Below, one piece after another: positions 53,636 through 64,000 of a stretch of 64,000 nucleotides of DNA (positions are counted from its first letter, which is position 1; every line of letters begins with the position of its first letter). A program made the position numbers and the translations under genes. The notes below the pieces were generated by a model, which had not been told where the DNA came from, did not search any database, and saw only the letters and a list, made by a program, of their open reading frames with translations. The DNA is from Cenococcum geophilum 1.58 (Eukaryota > Ascomycota > Dothideomycetes > Gloniales > Gloniaceae): the NCBI GenBank assembly GCA_001692895.1, contig KV748215.1, positions 293,720-357,719 on the forward strand, in the 5' to 3' direction.

Positions 53636-54289
53636 ACCCCGAGGTCCGAATACTACGTTAAGTAAGCGTTAGGACTACTTTTAGGAGGTAGGGAAAGTAT
53701 ACTTAAAGCGGGACTTAAAGCAGGCCATAGATCCTAGGTATTAGGAAGAAAGAGAAAATATATAATAGACGAGGGCTTTTCTCTAAACATATATATAGCC
53801 TCACCGATCTCAACCACTAGTGACTGTTAGATGTGCTGCCTTTAGGCCTCCGCGGTGGCCGCGGGCTATAAGGAGCATCAAATACTATATATTTTAAAAA
53901 TGTAAAATAATCGTCTAGAAGATCAAACAGATGGATGTGTGCTTTAGACGATTTAACTAATATATAAGATTGGGAAACTAGCAATTCTTAAGTGTTTTAG
54001 AGATGCTATACGTTATATAGAGTCTTATATACCTATAAAAGATATAGTAAAGAGCATAGACGGTATTATGGAGTTATATCTTGTAGTAGAAAATTCCGAA
54101 TATAATATTAGTTTAAATTCCTTATACGAGCACAGGTCCGCTTTTTATTGATACTTTTAGAGCTTCTCTAAGGAAGTTAAAGTAGTAAAAAACTAACGGG
54201 CCGAGTCCCGGAGTAAGATTAGGAAAAAAGTAACTACTATAGTTTATAATACGGTTGTCCCTCGCCTGGAAAAGCTTTACCTATATAAC
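53636..54289 (+). pseudogene. Unidentified coding remnant
   Basis: From about 53960 to 54560 a plus-strand frame reads with stops: KLAILKCFRDAIRYIESYIP, KDIVKSIDGIMELYLVVENS, KVTTIVYNTVVPRLEKLYLY. No family is recognised. Its end overlaps the local duplication described next. Confidence 0.3.
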
Positions 54290-55600
54290 AACTGTAAGAA
54301 ATCGAAAGCTGAGCTAAAGAAAACTATCACTAAAGGACGTACACTTTATCACGCCCTCTTATACCTTAATTTAAGTTTGCTTCTACTATTCCTAGGCCAC
54401 CCTTTAACCCCGCTGTTACTTGACCTAAATTTAAATAATCCGCTAAACCAGATCTTGTACTTATCGCATCAATTTAAGAGATATTAGTTAGTAATCCGCT
54501 CCACTATAGGTTGCGGGAATTGCTAACAGTACTAGTTTATTCTAGCTTAGTTACCCTAATATAGGTTATAAAAAGATTTGGGAGTACCTTAGAAAATACC
54601 TAATTAAAATATTACCTGGGTTAAAAGAACTTAATTTAGCTAATGTTCTCGATATTCTTAATGGCTTACCCGTGGCTTCGACTAAGGTTAATGCTAATAT
54701 CACAAGCAAAATGAGGTTGATGAGTTGCTTAGATAAGGAAATCGCAATGGTATAGCGGGGAAGGGGAATTTAGGGCTTGTTTTAATGTAACTAGAGGAAT
54801 TCTTATTACTATACTAAAATATTCTTTCTATCCTCTGCCCTCTTGTATAAATTCTATAATATGGTGCATACTGTATTCTAATAAAGTGAATCTTTACTCC
54901 ACTGAATTATATCTCTTATTTATATTAGTAAACTCATCCTATATATCCTCTACGTAGGGTGATCCTAAGCTAGGTTATGCTTAATAGAAGCATATAGTAT
55001 ATCCTAAGAGCTAGCCCTATTTAAAGGGCTTCCGCTCTTTATTAATACTTCCGAAGCTACTCTAAGCGAGTTCTAGGAAAAAAGCAACTTCTATACTCTA
55101 TAATATGCTTACCCCTTACCTAATAAAGGGTTTTCTATATAATAACGTAGATAAATCAAAAGCTAAGCTAAAGAAAACTATCTATAAAGGACGTTTACTT
55201 TATTAGGCACTCTCCTATATTGCTTCTATTATTCCTAGGCTATCCTTTAACCCCGTTGTTGCTCGACCTAAATTCGAATAATCTATAAAAGAAAATTCCG
55301 TACTTGTCGAATCGATTTAAGAGACACTAGTTAGTAATCTACGTTACTATAGACTATAAGGATTTTCTAACTGTACTGGTTTATTCCAGCTTAGTTATCC
55401 TATTAACTACGATTGGATTTACTTACTTTGTTTTCAGTTACCTATTACCTTATAACTCGCCACCCTGTTTCTTATTACTATATTGCTTACTACTAGTTTC
55501 TGTTACCTGTACCTACCTTAGGCAAAATGGGGCTAATGAGTTGCTTAGATAAGGATATTACGATCGCGCCGCAGAAAAGGGAGATTTAGAGCTTGTTTAA
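54290..55600 (+). repeat. Diverged local direct duplication (54290-54790 and 55145-55600)
   Basis: The two copies share AAAGCTRAGCTAAAGAAAAC, CTTTAACCCCGYTGTTRCT, RATTTAAGAGAYAYTAGTTA, and at their 3' ends ATGAGTTGCTTAGATAAGGA. The copies differ by many transitions and small indels, so the duplication predates or accompanied the RIP damage. The unique piece between them (54791-55144) is AT-rich. Confidence 0.75.
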
Positions 55601-55904
55601 GTAGCATATATTTCGCACGTTATTATACACAGTATTATTGTCTATCTATATATATGTGGCCGTAGGTAAACGATTTTATATTCTACGTGCTGTGGTAAGT
55701 AAATTAAGAAAATTGCCTAGCGCCTAATCTGTAGGTTGGTGCGCACGAATTAAATAAAGTAGTCTATCTAGAGCTGGATTTCTAATATTATTACTTATTC
55801 TAGTAATTGCGTTTTAGAGGAGAACTAAAAATGGATTAGCTTGTCCAGAGTTATACGTAATAATTGCACTAAGAAGTCCTTAAATAACTGCATTACCTGC
55901 TAGT

Positions 55905-56030
55905 GGTGCTATAGGTACAAGTATAGGTGTAGGTATAGATGTAGGCGTAGGTATAGGTGTAGGTACAGATATAGATGTAGGCGTAGGCGTAGGCGTAGGT
56001 GCAGGCGTAGGCGCAGGCATAGGTGCTTAA
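55905..56030 (+). repeat. GGYRTAGGTGTA minisatellite (codes Pro-Thr on the minus strand)
   Basis: Six-base units GGTGTA/GGCGTA/GATGTA repeat about twenty times. On the minus strand they give alternating Pro and Thr within the Gln/Pro-rich fossil. Confidence 0.85.
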
Positions 56031-56069
56031 TTAAAGTAGCCCCTAGTTAGATTTTAATAGACTCTAGCT

Positions 56070-56295
56070 GGATTCTAATAGGCTGGATTTTAATAGGCTG
56101 GATTTTAATAGGCTAGATTTTAATAGGTTAGATTTTAATAGGTTGGATTTTAATAACCTCCGGGATTTTAATAGGCTAGATTTTAATAGGTTGGATTTTA
56201 ATAGGCTAGATTTTGATAGGCTAGATTTTAATAGGCTGGATTTTAATAGGCTGGATTTTAATAGGCTGGATATTGATAGGCTGGATTTTGATAAC
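56070..56295 (+). repeat. 15-bp minisatellite TAGGCTGGATTTTAA
   Basis: About 14 units of 15 bp with few differences (GGCTAGATTTTAATA, GGTTGGATTTTAATA). On the minus strand each unit codes the five residues Q-N-P-A-Y with the Gln codon mutated to TAA or TAG in many copies. Confidence 0.88.
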
Positions 56296-56984
56296 CTCTA
56301 GCTGGATTAAAGTATCCCCTAGCGGGACTAGGGAAGCCCTAGGCTAGGGAGGTATTTACTTAGCATATATTCTGCCTAGAATGGGCTTATCGTCTATCTA
56401 GGGGCCAATCAGATGGTATACTCTGTTTACTATTATAATATATACTTATAACCTACTGGTGAGCTACTATATCTAAATAGAGCAGTGTATTTGCGTAATT
56501 ACTAAATATAAAGAATTCGTACTCTTCTCTATTTCTAATTTCGACCTACGTCTAGGTAGCCCTTCCAAATATAATATTAGGGCGTCTTCTTAGGAACCTA
56601 ACTCCTCGGACTACTAGATTTTCCCCACTATATTGTATCTCTCTTAGGGTTTCTACGTTTCCAACATTCATATATATTGTTCGCTGTGCTTCGCGGGCCC
56701 ATTTAATAAAATTTTGTGCGATGTTAAGTCCTCCTAATATTATGTCCGTAGGAACAACATTGAAAATTAGCGTCCCTTATTGTTGTCCGTCATTCTTAAA
56801 GAATAAATAATATAAGTCGTTATCGCTTCTTGTTCGTACTGAGATTAACTCTCTCTAAATATTTTGGTCCTATGCAAAAAAGCGATTATTATGTACTCTC
56901 CACACTGGATTAGCGCCCTGGGGAGGTCCCATCCCTAAAGGAGGAGGAGGTACCCATTCTAAGGGTGCGCTATAATTAGGTGGA

Positions 56985-57300
56985 GGCTGTTAAGGAGGTA
57001 TGCCTTAGTAAGGTGCGCTATAAGGTAGAGGTGGAGGCTGTTAAGGGGGTAGAGGCTGTTGAGGGGGTAGAGGCTGTTAAGGAAGTGGAGGCTGCTAAAG
57101 AGGCGGAGGCTGTTAATGGGGTGGAGGCTGTTGGTGGGGTGGAGGCTGTTAAGGAGGCGGAGGCTGTTAAGGAGGCGGAGGCTGTTAAGGAGGCGGAGGC
57201 TATTAAGGAAGTGGAGGAGGCGGAGGCTGTTAAGGAGGTAGAGGCTGTTAAGGAAGTGGAGGCTGTTAAGGAAGCGGAGGCTATTAAGGAGGCGGAGATA
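56985..57300 (+). repeat. 18-bp minisatellite GTTAAGGAGGCGGAGGCT
   Basis: About 17 units of 18 bp, or partial units. On the minus strand they code Pro-Pro-Pro-Pro-Gln-Gln with one Gln codon mutated to TAA. The plus-strand open frame across it (56980-57360) is a by-product. Confidence 0.88.
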
Positions 57301-57849
57301 TATCTGGTGTTACTAAATCAATCACTATTAGACTTCTCTAGTACTGATATATTAGTGTAATTGGGATAGGGTGCCTAGATATTAACTGAGATATTTTACC
57401 TTCCTAGCGACCTACATCTTCCAAAAAGTCGTTATAGATTAAGTTTTTGCGGTTTTGAAATAGATTATATAGATTTTAAGTAGGAAGAGGTGGAGAACCT
57501 AATTGTTGGAGCCTATCCGATGCCGCTTGTAAGATAGGGGTTAGAATATTTATATTATTCTTTTAAATAAGAAGTTGTAAGTATGACTGAAGTTCTTAAT
57601 AAATTAGATTAGAAGTTGGGTAACTTATAATGGCGTCTGGTAGCTATCTTTTATATATAGGCTAGATATTAAGATCCTTATCTATAATACGCCTATATAA
57701 TAGATAAGGTATATTATTATCCTATAAAAGTGCCGTAATACTTAGGCGAACAAAACACTCCTTATGAAATTTGTGCCTATAGAGGTTAGGTCTAGATGTA
57801 GGTTCTAGGTTATTTAAAGGTGCATGTTAGTATATGGCGCACTCTAGTT

Positions 57850-58115
57850 CTTAAAGTGGCTGTTAAAGTGGCTGCTGAAGTGGCTGTTAAAGCGGTTGTT
57901 AATATGGCTGTTGATATGGCCCCTAAGGAAGCTGCTGCTGCTAAAGTGGCTGCTAAAGTGGCTGTTAAAGCGGTTGTTGATGTGGCTGTTAATATGGCCC
58001 CTAAGGAAGCTGCTGCTACTGAAGTGGCTGCTAAAGTGGCTGTTAAAGCGGTTGTTGATATAGCTGTTAATGTGGCCCCTAGGGAAGCTGCTGCTGCTAA
58101 AATAGCTACTAAAAA
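57850..58115 (+). repeat. GCTGCTAAAGTGGCTGTTAAA-type repeats
   Basis: Units of 21 bp and longer higher-order units (with a GCCCCTAAGGAAGCTGCTGC segment) repeat three times. The minus-strand coding is the Gln-Gln-Pro-Leu repeat of the fossil. Open frames on both strands in other frames are shadows. Confidence 0.82.
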
Positions 58116-58434
58116 GGCAGGCTGACTTTGGGAACAATTTCTTCAGGAACATTTTGCTCTACTAGGGATAAGATATATCCTAGATTTTAGCTCATTAATT
58201 AGTTACTTGGCCTATTAGTAATTACCGTCTTATTATTAATACTTTTAACGGTAGGCGTAAGACTTTGTCCCCTTCTCTAATCTCCAGTTATTGTAAATAT
58301 AGACTATAATCTAGAGCTTCCAGCAGCGTCTAGCGGGATTCTAGATTGCGAATTAACTTATATTAGTTGATTAGTTGTAATTGGATTAGATGCTCTGGAT
58401 GTAGGTAGTTCTACTAATACGTCTTATAAGGCGG

Positions 58435-58800
58435 AACCTCCTACGGGTCTATTAGTAGTAAAGAAGTTAGGTAGATATAAGGCGGAGCCTAGCTGTTATA
58501 AGGTGGAGCCTAGCTGTTATAAGGTGAAGCTTAGCTATTATAAGGTGAAGCTTAAGGTGGAGCCTAGCTGTTATAAGGCGGAGCTTGGCTGTTATAAGGT
58601 GAAGCTTAGCTATTGTGAGGTAGAGTTTAGCTGTTATGAGGTGGAGCCTAATTGTTGTAAGGCGGAGCCTAGTTGTTGTAAGGCGGAGCTTAGCTGTTAT
58701 AGGGCGGGGCTTAGCTATTATAGGGTGGGGCTTGGCTGTTATAGGGCGGGGTTTGCCTATTATGGGGCGGGGCTTGCCTATTATAAGACGGAACTTAACT
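58435..58800 (+). repeat. 21-bp minisatellite AAGGCGGAGCTTAGCTGTTAT
   Basis: About 16 units of 21 bp. The minus strand codes a seven-residue unit Leu-Gln-Gln-Leu-Gly-Ser-Ala with Gln codons mutated to stops. The plus-strand open frame 58503-58913 is a shadow. Confidence 0.85.
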
Positions 58801-59008
58801 GTTCTTGTCTAAAGTTACGCGTAAGTGCGTTAGGGTTAGCAAGTCCAAATAAGCTCTATAGAACCCCGTTATGGCGCCCTCTACTTCTTAATCCTGGCGT
58901 CCGTGCTAGATAAGCTAGAAAAGATCCTCTTTTAGGCGTTCTTCCTTACCGAGGAGATTTAATAAGAGATTCTTCGTCGTTACGGCGTATATTCAATCTT
59001 GGGGGCAT

Positions 59009-59939
59009 ATTAGGGAAATAATAATTCTCTTTAGTCTAGCTGATTTGCTCTGAAATAAACCTATATTTATAGTTCTTATATAGATTATAGAAATTAAATT
59101 TAGAGTGTAGGTACCTTAATAGTCTTGCTTCCAAAGTGAGAAGGTAGGCTTAGTTAACTAAATTTAGAAGATACCCGCATGACTCTCTACTGTTAAAAAT
59201 TAAATTGTATTAAATTCTATGTTCCACACTCGTTTACCTTAGGGGGCAATAGTGGACGCTCCCGACAATACGACTCCTAAGCCTCCTTAGCCGAATTTGG
59301 AGCATCTATTAACTCCTTTTCTTTTGTTATAGTATCCGGGAGCTAAATGTAATCTAGATATATTAATATATTTCTAAACGTGTGCAAAATTCACTTACTA
59401 GGCTGTAGAATAGCTCTTTTTAATTCTAATAGGTTTTGATGTATTTGGTCGACCTCTAGGCTAATCTATATAATATGATCTTTTAAGCACTTTATAGTCT
59501 TGCACTTGCTTAGGCAGCAGCGGGGCTATCTCTAATTTAGTAACTAACTGAAAAATAAATCGATAGCTTACTTTAGTGACATCTATTGCAACAATACGAT
59601 TTATTTAAAAAGATGCGAATATTTGCAATGAAATATAAGTTTTTAAACCTATCATTATTATGTCTAAATACGCGCGCGAGTGCAGTGCTCTATATAAAGC
59701 AATAGTAAAATATAAGCCCCTAGGTTCTATAATAAACGTATTTAAGGACGTGCGTAAGTGTAGTGCTCTATATAAAGTACGGGATAAGATTTTTAATAGC
59801 ACTAGGAGTATACCTAAAACAGGGGTGATATAAAAAGCATTTTCTGCAACGTAGGAGGTTTTATTAGTGCCTTCTTATTTTATATAAATTACATCTTTTT
59901 GACCTACTTCTGTAAGCTAAAGAATTAATTCCTTACGAA
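59009..59939. other. AT-rich intergenic region between two divergent fossils
   Basis: Upstream of both the Gln/Pro-rich fossil and the following plus-strand fossil. A repeated TATAAAGYA / GCAGTGCTCTATATAAAGC motif occurs at 59680-59700 and 59760-59778. No gene seen. Confidence 0.45.
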
Positions 59940-60692
59940 ATGGATCCTCAAGACGCCGCCTGGATGAAAGAGTTCGAGACCTTTTTTAAAATTAATGCAC
60001 TTTCTAAGCTTTCCAATGACTCTAAACGGCAGGAAATATCGCTTTGGGATACGATTTCCATGCCGAAAACCCCCTGCAGCTCTCCTATAACGTCGACTAT
60101 AGGAGTAATTATTGACCCTTGGCTCCCTATAATAATGGATACAAATATATCTCTGCCGCATTTTATACCGCTTAAGGACGACCAATTCTTTATAGGGCTT
60201 CTTTCTAATCCTAACCTTCCTTAGCCCCAATTCAATACATCTGGCTTATTAGATATGCCGCAGCTACAGGATATAACGGATAATTTGTCGCTTCTAAATC
60301 CAATATACATTTGCCTAGGCATTTTCCAGCAACCTATCTGCTCTGATTTAAGTTTAGCATCCTTAGTTTAAGCAGTTTAACAAGAAATACCAGACCCTAA
60401 CTTCGAAAATGCGCCTAGTCGCAAAGAGTTATATAATTAGTACGTTTACCTACTAGCTTGAATTTATAGTGTTGCTAAAAGTTTTATAGAATTGAGGCAT
60501 TAACGCGGTAAGTTTCATAGCCATTACTTTTTCTTAGATTATTAACTCTTGCTAGTCAATTATAGGTATATAAAGAGTATCTATAAAGTATACAAGCATG
60601 GAGTCATACTATCAGCAACGATATCGCAATGCTGAAGGATAATTCACGTTATAAAGAGGGCCCAAAAGCCAAGAAACTGCGCACCCGAGCTT
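59940..60692 (+). pseudogene. Unidentified acidic protein, possible regulator, RIP-degraded
   Basis: ATG 59940 begins MDPQDAAWMKEFETFFKINA and the frame stays open to 60222, then continues with stops at Gln-like positions: FNTSGLLDMPQLQDITDNLS, GIFQQPICSDLSLASLV, AVAKSFIELRH-type, SHYFFLDY, then WSHTISNDIAMLKDNSRYKE and KKLRTRA to a TGA at 60690-60692. The C-terminal part is partly repeated 1 kb downstream (61490-61735). No family is recognised. It is divergent from the Gln/Pro-rich fossil. Confidence 0.45.
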
Positions 60693-61735
60693 GAATAGTT
60701 GTATTATACTTATACCTTTTGTTTTATTGTTTTATACTATTAAGAACCGGTAACGAATATTGAGAAGTAGTTTCCTGATATAGATCACTAGCATTTCTCA
60801 TTATCTTGGAAATGCCTTGGCCAAATCGAATTGTCTTATTGTAATAGAATTTAGCCACCTCCGAAAGAATGCTATTATGTCTTTCCGTATCGTGAAGTCT
60901 TTTATCCGCAATTACCATTTCTTTCTGCAATAGTATTTCCCTTTTCTTAGCGTTTTCAATATCATGCTTTAGAATGGCGTTTTCAGCTTAAAGCTTTGCA
61001 ATAGTAACGTAAAGAGTGTTAGAGCCTGCCGGCGCAATCTCCTGGAGTAATTTCTTTCCTTTAGGGATGGCTTGGAAACCTGACCCAACGCTATAATATA
61101 GGTCTTAATGCGCTTTAGTCAAGTGTTTGCTAATCTATTTAGTAAATAAATATTTTTTATTAGAAGAGATTTCCCAGTCATAGGGATCCTGGCTTCTAGT
61201 TATTAACCAAACATTCTAGGGCAAAATATCAATATTTAAAGCCTCCTTTAAAATTGAAGTTAGTGAAACCAGATTAAAAAAGGCCTCTACTAACTAATAT
61301 GTTTAGCAAGCTAAGCCCGACACTGCTTTCTTCAGTCGATTTTACCTTCCTCCATAGTGAGTAATCGTACGCCCTTATATTATATACCTAACAGCCACTA
61401 TATATATACGGGCCCTGGTCTAGGAATAGACCCCTATAAAATTTAATAGGATGTATCTAGGGGAGATAGGCGCCTACAAACATTCTCTAAAATTGAGGCG
61501 TTAACGAAGAAGTGTTATATTTATAAAGTAACCAAGGATTACTAACTCTTAGAAGTTAAGTAAAGATGCATTAAGAGTATCTTTAAGAGATTTAGGTATG
61601 GAGTTATAATATTAGCAATAATATTACAACGATAAAGGAAAATTTACGTTATAAGAAGGGTCTACCTGCTAAGAAGTGCTGAGCTTAAATTACCAGTACA
61701 AGTTGTATTATGCTTTCACTCTATATTTTATTCTT
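60488..61735 (+). repeat. Diverged direct duplication (60488-60725 and 61490-61735)
   Basis: The pair shares AATTGAGGCRTTAACG, AGAGTATCTWTAARG, TATGGAGTYATA, ATTYACGTTATAARRAGGG and AGTTGTATTATRCTT. It encodes the C-terminal end and downstream region of the acidic-protein fossil. The minus-strand coiled-coil fossil lies between the copies. Confidence 0.7.
60724..61300 (-). pseudogene. Coiled-coil protein remnant
   Basis: One minus-strand frame: ILPQNVWLITRSQDPYDWEI-like start (first stop at Gln), KKYLFTK, SVGSGFQAIPKGKKLLQEIA, then a coiled coil (AENAILKHDIENAKKREILL, QKEMVIADKRLHDTERHNSI) and YNKTIRFGQGISKIMRNASD, ending LNSIKQ at TAG/TAA about 60724. The last 68 codons are open. The coil after a PKGKKLLQ segment resembles C-termini of pogo-type transposases, but this is weak. 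Otherwise unidentified. Confidence 0.45.
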
Positions 61736-62137
61736 TTATCCTATGCACTAAAAGAGGCCCGTGCGCGAATACTAAAATATTAATATGTCCTCCAAGGACC
61801 TAATTCGGCTATACTCTACGTAATATACCCCTCTATAAAGAAGGACCTTGCTAATAGGGATACCTTAGCCTAATTAGGACACGATAGAGTTAATTTAAAT
61901 AGGTGGCTGAATAAATAGACGACTCCGTCGTCCGTTAGGTAATAGAAATAGGTAATAAGACATTTAATATAACATTTTAGTTATAAGTTAAGAGACACCT
62001 AAGATATAGTTTATATAGACGATCTAGACCGACAGATAGTAGTAGATTGTGGTAAGGAACCTTGATTTAGGTCAATAAGATAAGAATATAGCAAAAGAGA
62101 AAAGGTCGGGGAGGATTGGCAAATGAATGCTAGCGAA
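61736..62137. other. AT-rich intergenic DNA, no gene recognised
   Basis: RIP-like composition. GACTCCGTCGTCCGTTAGGT at 61921-61940 recalls CCGTTAGGTGACGAAGTCGC in the left arm of the giant palindrome (2699-2718); the shared CCGTTAGGT may be part of an element end. Confidence 0.35.
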
Positions 62138-63550
62138 TTAGTCAAAAAATGGATTGTTCGCGGATTTTTCGTTAAGAGGGGAGTTTCCTCTAATATCTCC
62201 GTGGCTGCTCGTCCGTAGATAACTAGGGCTAGCTACTAAATCGCCGACGTTATGCGCACCAACTTGGCCAACCTTTTCAGCTTCCGAGCTATAGGCGTTA
62301 GAAGTTGGTTTATATAGCGGTGCTGCGGTATTGGGCTGGGAGTCGTAGCCTTAAAAGGTTTTAGTGATAGGATCAACCGTATATACCTGGCCGCTTTCCG
62401 CATAGGTTTTTTCGCGCCTAAAAAGGAGTATACAAATACGGACTACGCCAATGAGCGCAACGAAGACCCAAATTAGAATGAGGTAGCTTGCAATGATCGC
62501 TTCTATACGGATACTATTCTGAAGTTTATTTATAAGCTCGAGAACCAAGGTAGAAATGTCGTCCGCGGTGCTGCTACTTGGGTCAGCAAGGAGATTTGCT
62601 AAAGAAGAATTACTCCTAATTCTAGCTATAGTACTAAGTAAGAAAGTGTTATTTGCAAGTATAGGGAAGTTAATATATACGTTATATAAGACCTATATAG
62701 GCTTTCTTTTAAAGCTTAAGTAGAATAAGGCAGTTTAGAATACCTATAATAGGGTTATAGAGAATAGTCCCTCTAAAAGTAGTATTAAGTGCACCTATTA
62801 TCTGGTCCACAAACTCGTTTAAAGTTAAATCTACGGCTGTAGTAGGCAAATTTCCTATAAAAGGGTTTTAGGTATTACTACCTAACTTAACTAAGCTCTC
62901 TAAATCCACCCCTTAAATATTATCTTTTCTATCTATAAACGCACCGTTTATACCATTGAGAGAGAGTATTTTAGCATCTTCCGCTATATAATCGTAATCT
63001 GATATAAGGTTAGTTTGTAGCTATCGAAGATAAGAGAGGGTCTAACTATCTATGTCTATCCCTTCTAGAGCTAAAGAATACTTGGGAAGAGCAAATCTGA
63101 GGCTAATAAGGGCTCTTAAAGCATTATCCTTTTTCTCCTACTCCTATACTATAATGATTCGTTCCATTGCTTGTCTTAATCTCTCTATAGCAACTTTTGT
63201 TTCTTTAACAACCTTATCGTTCTCGTTAAACTTTCCCTTAAGTATTTGAAATCTACGTTAAGTTTGTAGCCAAAAATTCTAAAACCGTAACTCGGTTTTG
63301 GACTACTTATTTTGTAGAGATGCGATAGTAATACGATCTTAAATAAGCTCTTCTTTAAGTATTTGAATATAGAGATACGTCTAACAACGATATACCTTAG
63401 GCTTAATAATAGGTTCAGAGGGGCTCTAGGCGTAATCTATATTAGCTATAACTTGAGTAAGGCAAACCGGGTTAATGAAGGAAAATTTTATAAAATCCTC
63501 GCTTATCTGAGACGAATATGCTTGATCTATGGTATAGAGAGGTTCTAAGG
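62138..63550 (-). pseudogene. Prm1-like (plasma membrane fusion) protein, RIP-degraded
   Basis: Prm1 is a multi-pass membrane protein that acts in cell fusion during mating. On the minus strand readable blocks in order are: KVAIERLRQAMERI and a helical segment; NPFIGNLPTTAVDLTLNEFV and DQIIGALNTTFRGTILYNPI (typical of the second extracellular loop of Prm1); LNCLILLKL; then, after a frame change, INKLQNSIRIEAIIASYLIL and IWVFVALIGVVRICILL (last membrane helix); and a cytosolic tail TKTF-stop-GYDSQPNTAAPLYKP ending NNPFFD at 62138. Stops fall at Gln-like sites (TTF-Q-GYDSQ). The region upstream of about 63100 does not clearly match Prm1. Family assignment rests on these blocks only. Confidence 0.5.
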
Positions 63551-63684
63551 TAAAGAAATTCGCTTATTTAAATAGAGGAATCACTCTTATATCCGACTAT
63601 AGATAATGCAGCTCAATCCTAGCCTTTTAAATTGCTTAGTGACTTAGTGCGCTAGTCTAGCTTATATTTAACCGCGGGATATAA

Positions 63685-63812
63685 ATAGATCAGGGGACTC
63701 CCCGGGGGGATCCCGTAGGGGCTTATCCCGTAGGGGTTATTCCCCTAGGGGATATATCCCCTAAGGGTTTATTCCCCAGGGATAATAGGGGCTTATTCCC
63801 CTGGGACATCTT
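63685..63812. repeat. GGGG/CCCC minisatellite with palindromic units
   Basis: Repeated CCCGTAGGGGCTTAT / CCCCTAGGGGATATA / CCCCTAAGGG / CCCAGGGATAATAGGGG units alternate so the array is partly self-complementary. GC-rich island inside AT-rich RIP DNA. Confidence 0.75.
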
Positions 63813-64000
63813 AGACATCCCTATATCTATATCTTCCCGATCCTCTACTTATTACATCTATATTATTTACCCAGACTAAGGCCTTTCGCACTACCTACCG
63901 TTATTATGGCTTCCTTAGAGAATTAATATATAAGATATAAATCTACCATTAATTGCTATATGCAACTCACTCCGAAATTCTAATTTGTATCTAAAAGTGA
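63813..64000. other. AT-rich window end, nothing recognised
   Basis: No coding sequence, repeat or RNA is seen. Confidence 0.5.

Larger units (their letters stand above)
55646..59008 (-). pseudogene. Very long Gln/Pro-rich low-complexity protein, frame kept but riddled with RIP stops
   Basis: The minus-strand ATG at 59008 (MPPRLNIRRNDEESLIKSPR) and the TAG at 55646-55648 are in one frame: 1,120 codons. Inside the frame nearly every stop is TAA or TAG at a position where repeats demand Gln. Order: basic N-terminus; ALQQLGSALQQLGS-type repeats (58800-58435); a unique segment (VPEEIVPK); QQPLQQPLQQQLPQGPY repeats (58115-57850); a unique domain at 57840-57330 (LYRHKFHKECFVRLSITALL, YKRQLPDAIISYPTSNLIY); PPPPQQ repeats (57300-56985); a conserved-looking block at 56980-56400 (YSAPLEWVPPPPLGMGPPQG, GTLIFNVVPTDIILGGLNIA, QNFIKWAREAQRTIYMNVGN); QNPAY repeats (56295-56070); Pro-Thr repeats (56030-55905); a final helical segment. 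Family unknown. The folded block at 56980-56400 is the best handle for a search. Confidence 0.75.

Noticed and set aside
56980-57360. Glu/Ala/Val-repeat open frame on the plus strand
   Set aside because: The minus-strand frame through the same DNA belongs to the 1,120-codon fossil; this is its shadow.
57820-58913. Repeat-type open frames on both strands (57820-58125, 57844-58152 and 58503-58913)
   Set aside because: Shadows of the Gln/Pro-rich minus-strand frame.

Overview
This window reads as an accessory, transposon-rich stretch of a filamentous ascomycete genome (Pezizomycotina). The signs are short introns (44 to 105 bp) with GTRNGT donors, CTAAC/CTAAT-like branch points and YAG acceptors; lineage families such as Zn2Cys6 factors, an Rds1-like protein, a ferric-reductase-like protein, DUF3435 and Tc1/pogo transposons; and heavy repeat-induced point mutation (RIP). 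RIP shows as long TpA-rich blocks in which Gln codons (CAA/CAG) have become TAA/TAG and His codons have become Tyr. All calls were made by reading the sequence without database searches.

Layout. 1-5900 is AT-rich RIP wreckage dominated by one inverted repeat of about 3.86 kb (1278-5143). 5900-8935 holds a GC-richer 5' segment and a fossil DUF3435 (tyrosine-recombinase-like) gene. 9-31 kb has near-normal base composition: broken C2H2 and SANT genes, an intact small Zn2Cys6 gene, minisatellites, a divergent pair of pseudogenes (a Lys/Arg-rich conserved protein and an FHA-kinase), the C-terminus of a pogo/Fot1 transposase, a PD-(D/E)XK nuclease-like fossil, a LINE 3' end, and a ferric-reductase fragment abutting an Rds1-like fragment. 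31.6-33.4 kb is a dense higher-order array of 11-12-bp units. 33.7-46.5 kb carries a kinase-like fragment, four or five small genes that look spliced and largely intact, a 66-bp palindrome, a 223-bp MITE and a 1,378-bp Tc1/mariner copy.

46.55-64 kb is a second RIP-mutated block with recognisable gene fossils: an EST1-like protein, a JmjC protein, a very long Gln/Pro-rich protein (1,120 codons in one frame), two short regulator-like genes, and a Prm1-like membrane protein, along with diverged local duplications.

Interpretation. A DUF3435 recombinase fossil at the left edge, pointing into a block that contains a ferric-reductase relative and other genes, has the shape of a decayed Starship-type giant mobile element. 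This is an inference: no element ends or empty site can be seen. The most unusual signals are the giant palindrome with unequal RIP on its arms, the RIP-written Gln-rich fossil and its EST1/JmjC neighbours, and the 12-bp higher-order array.
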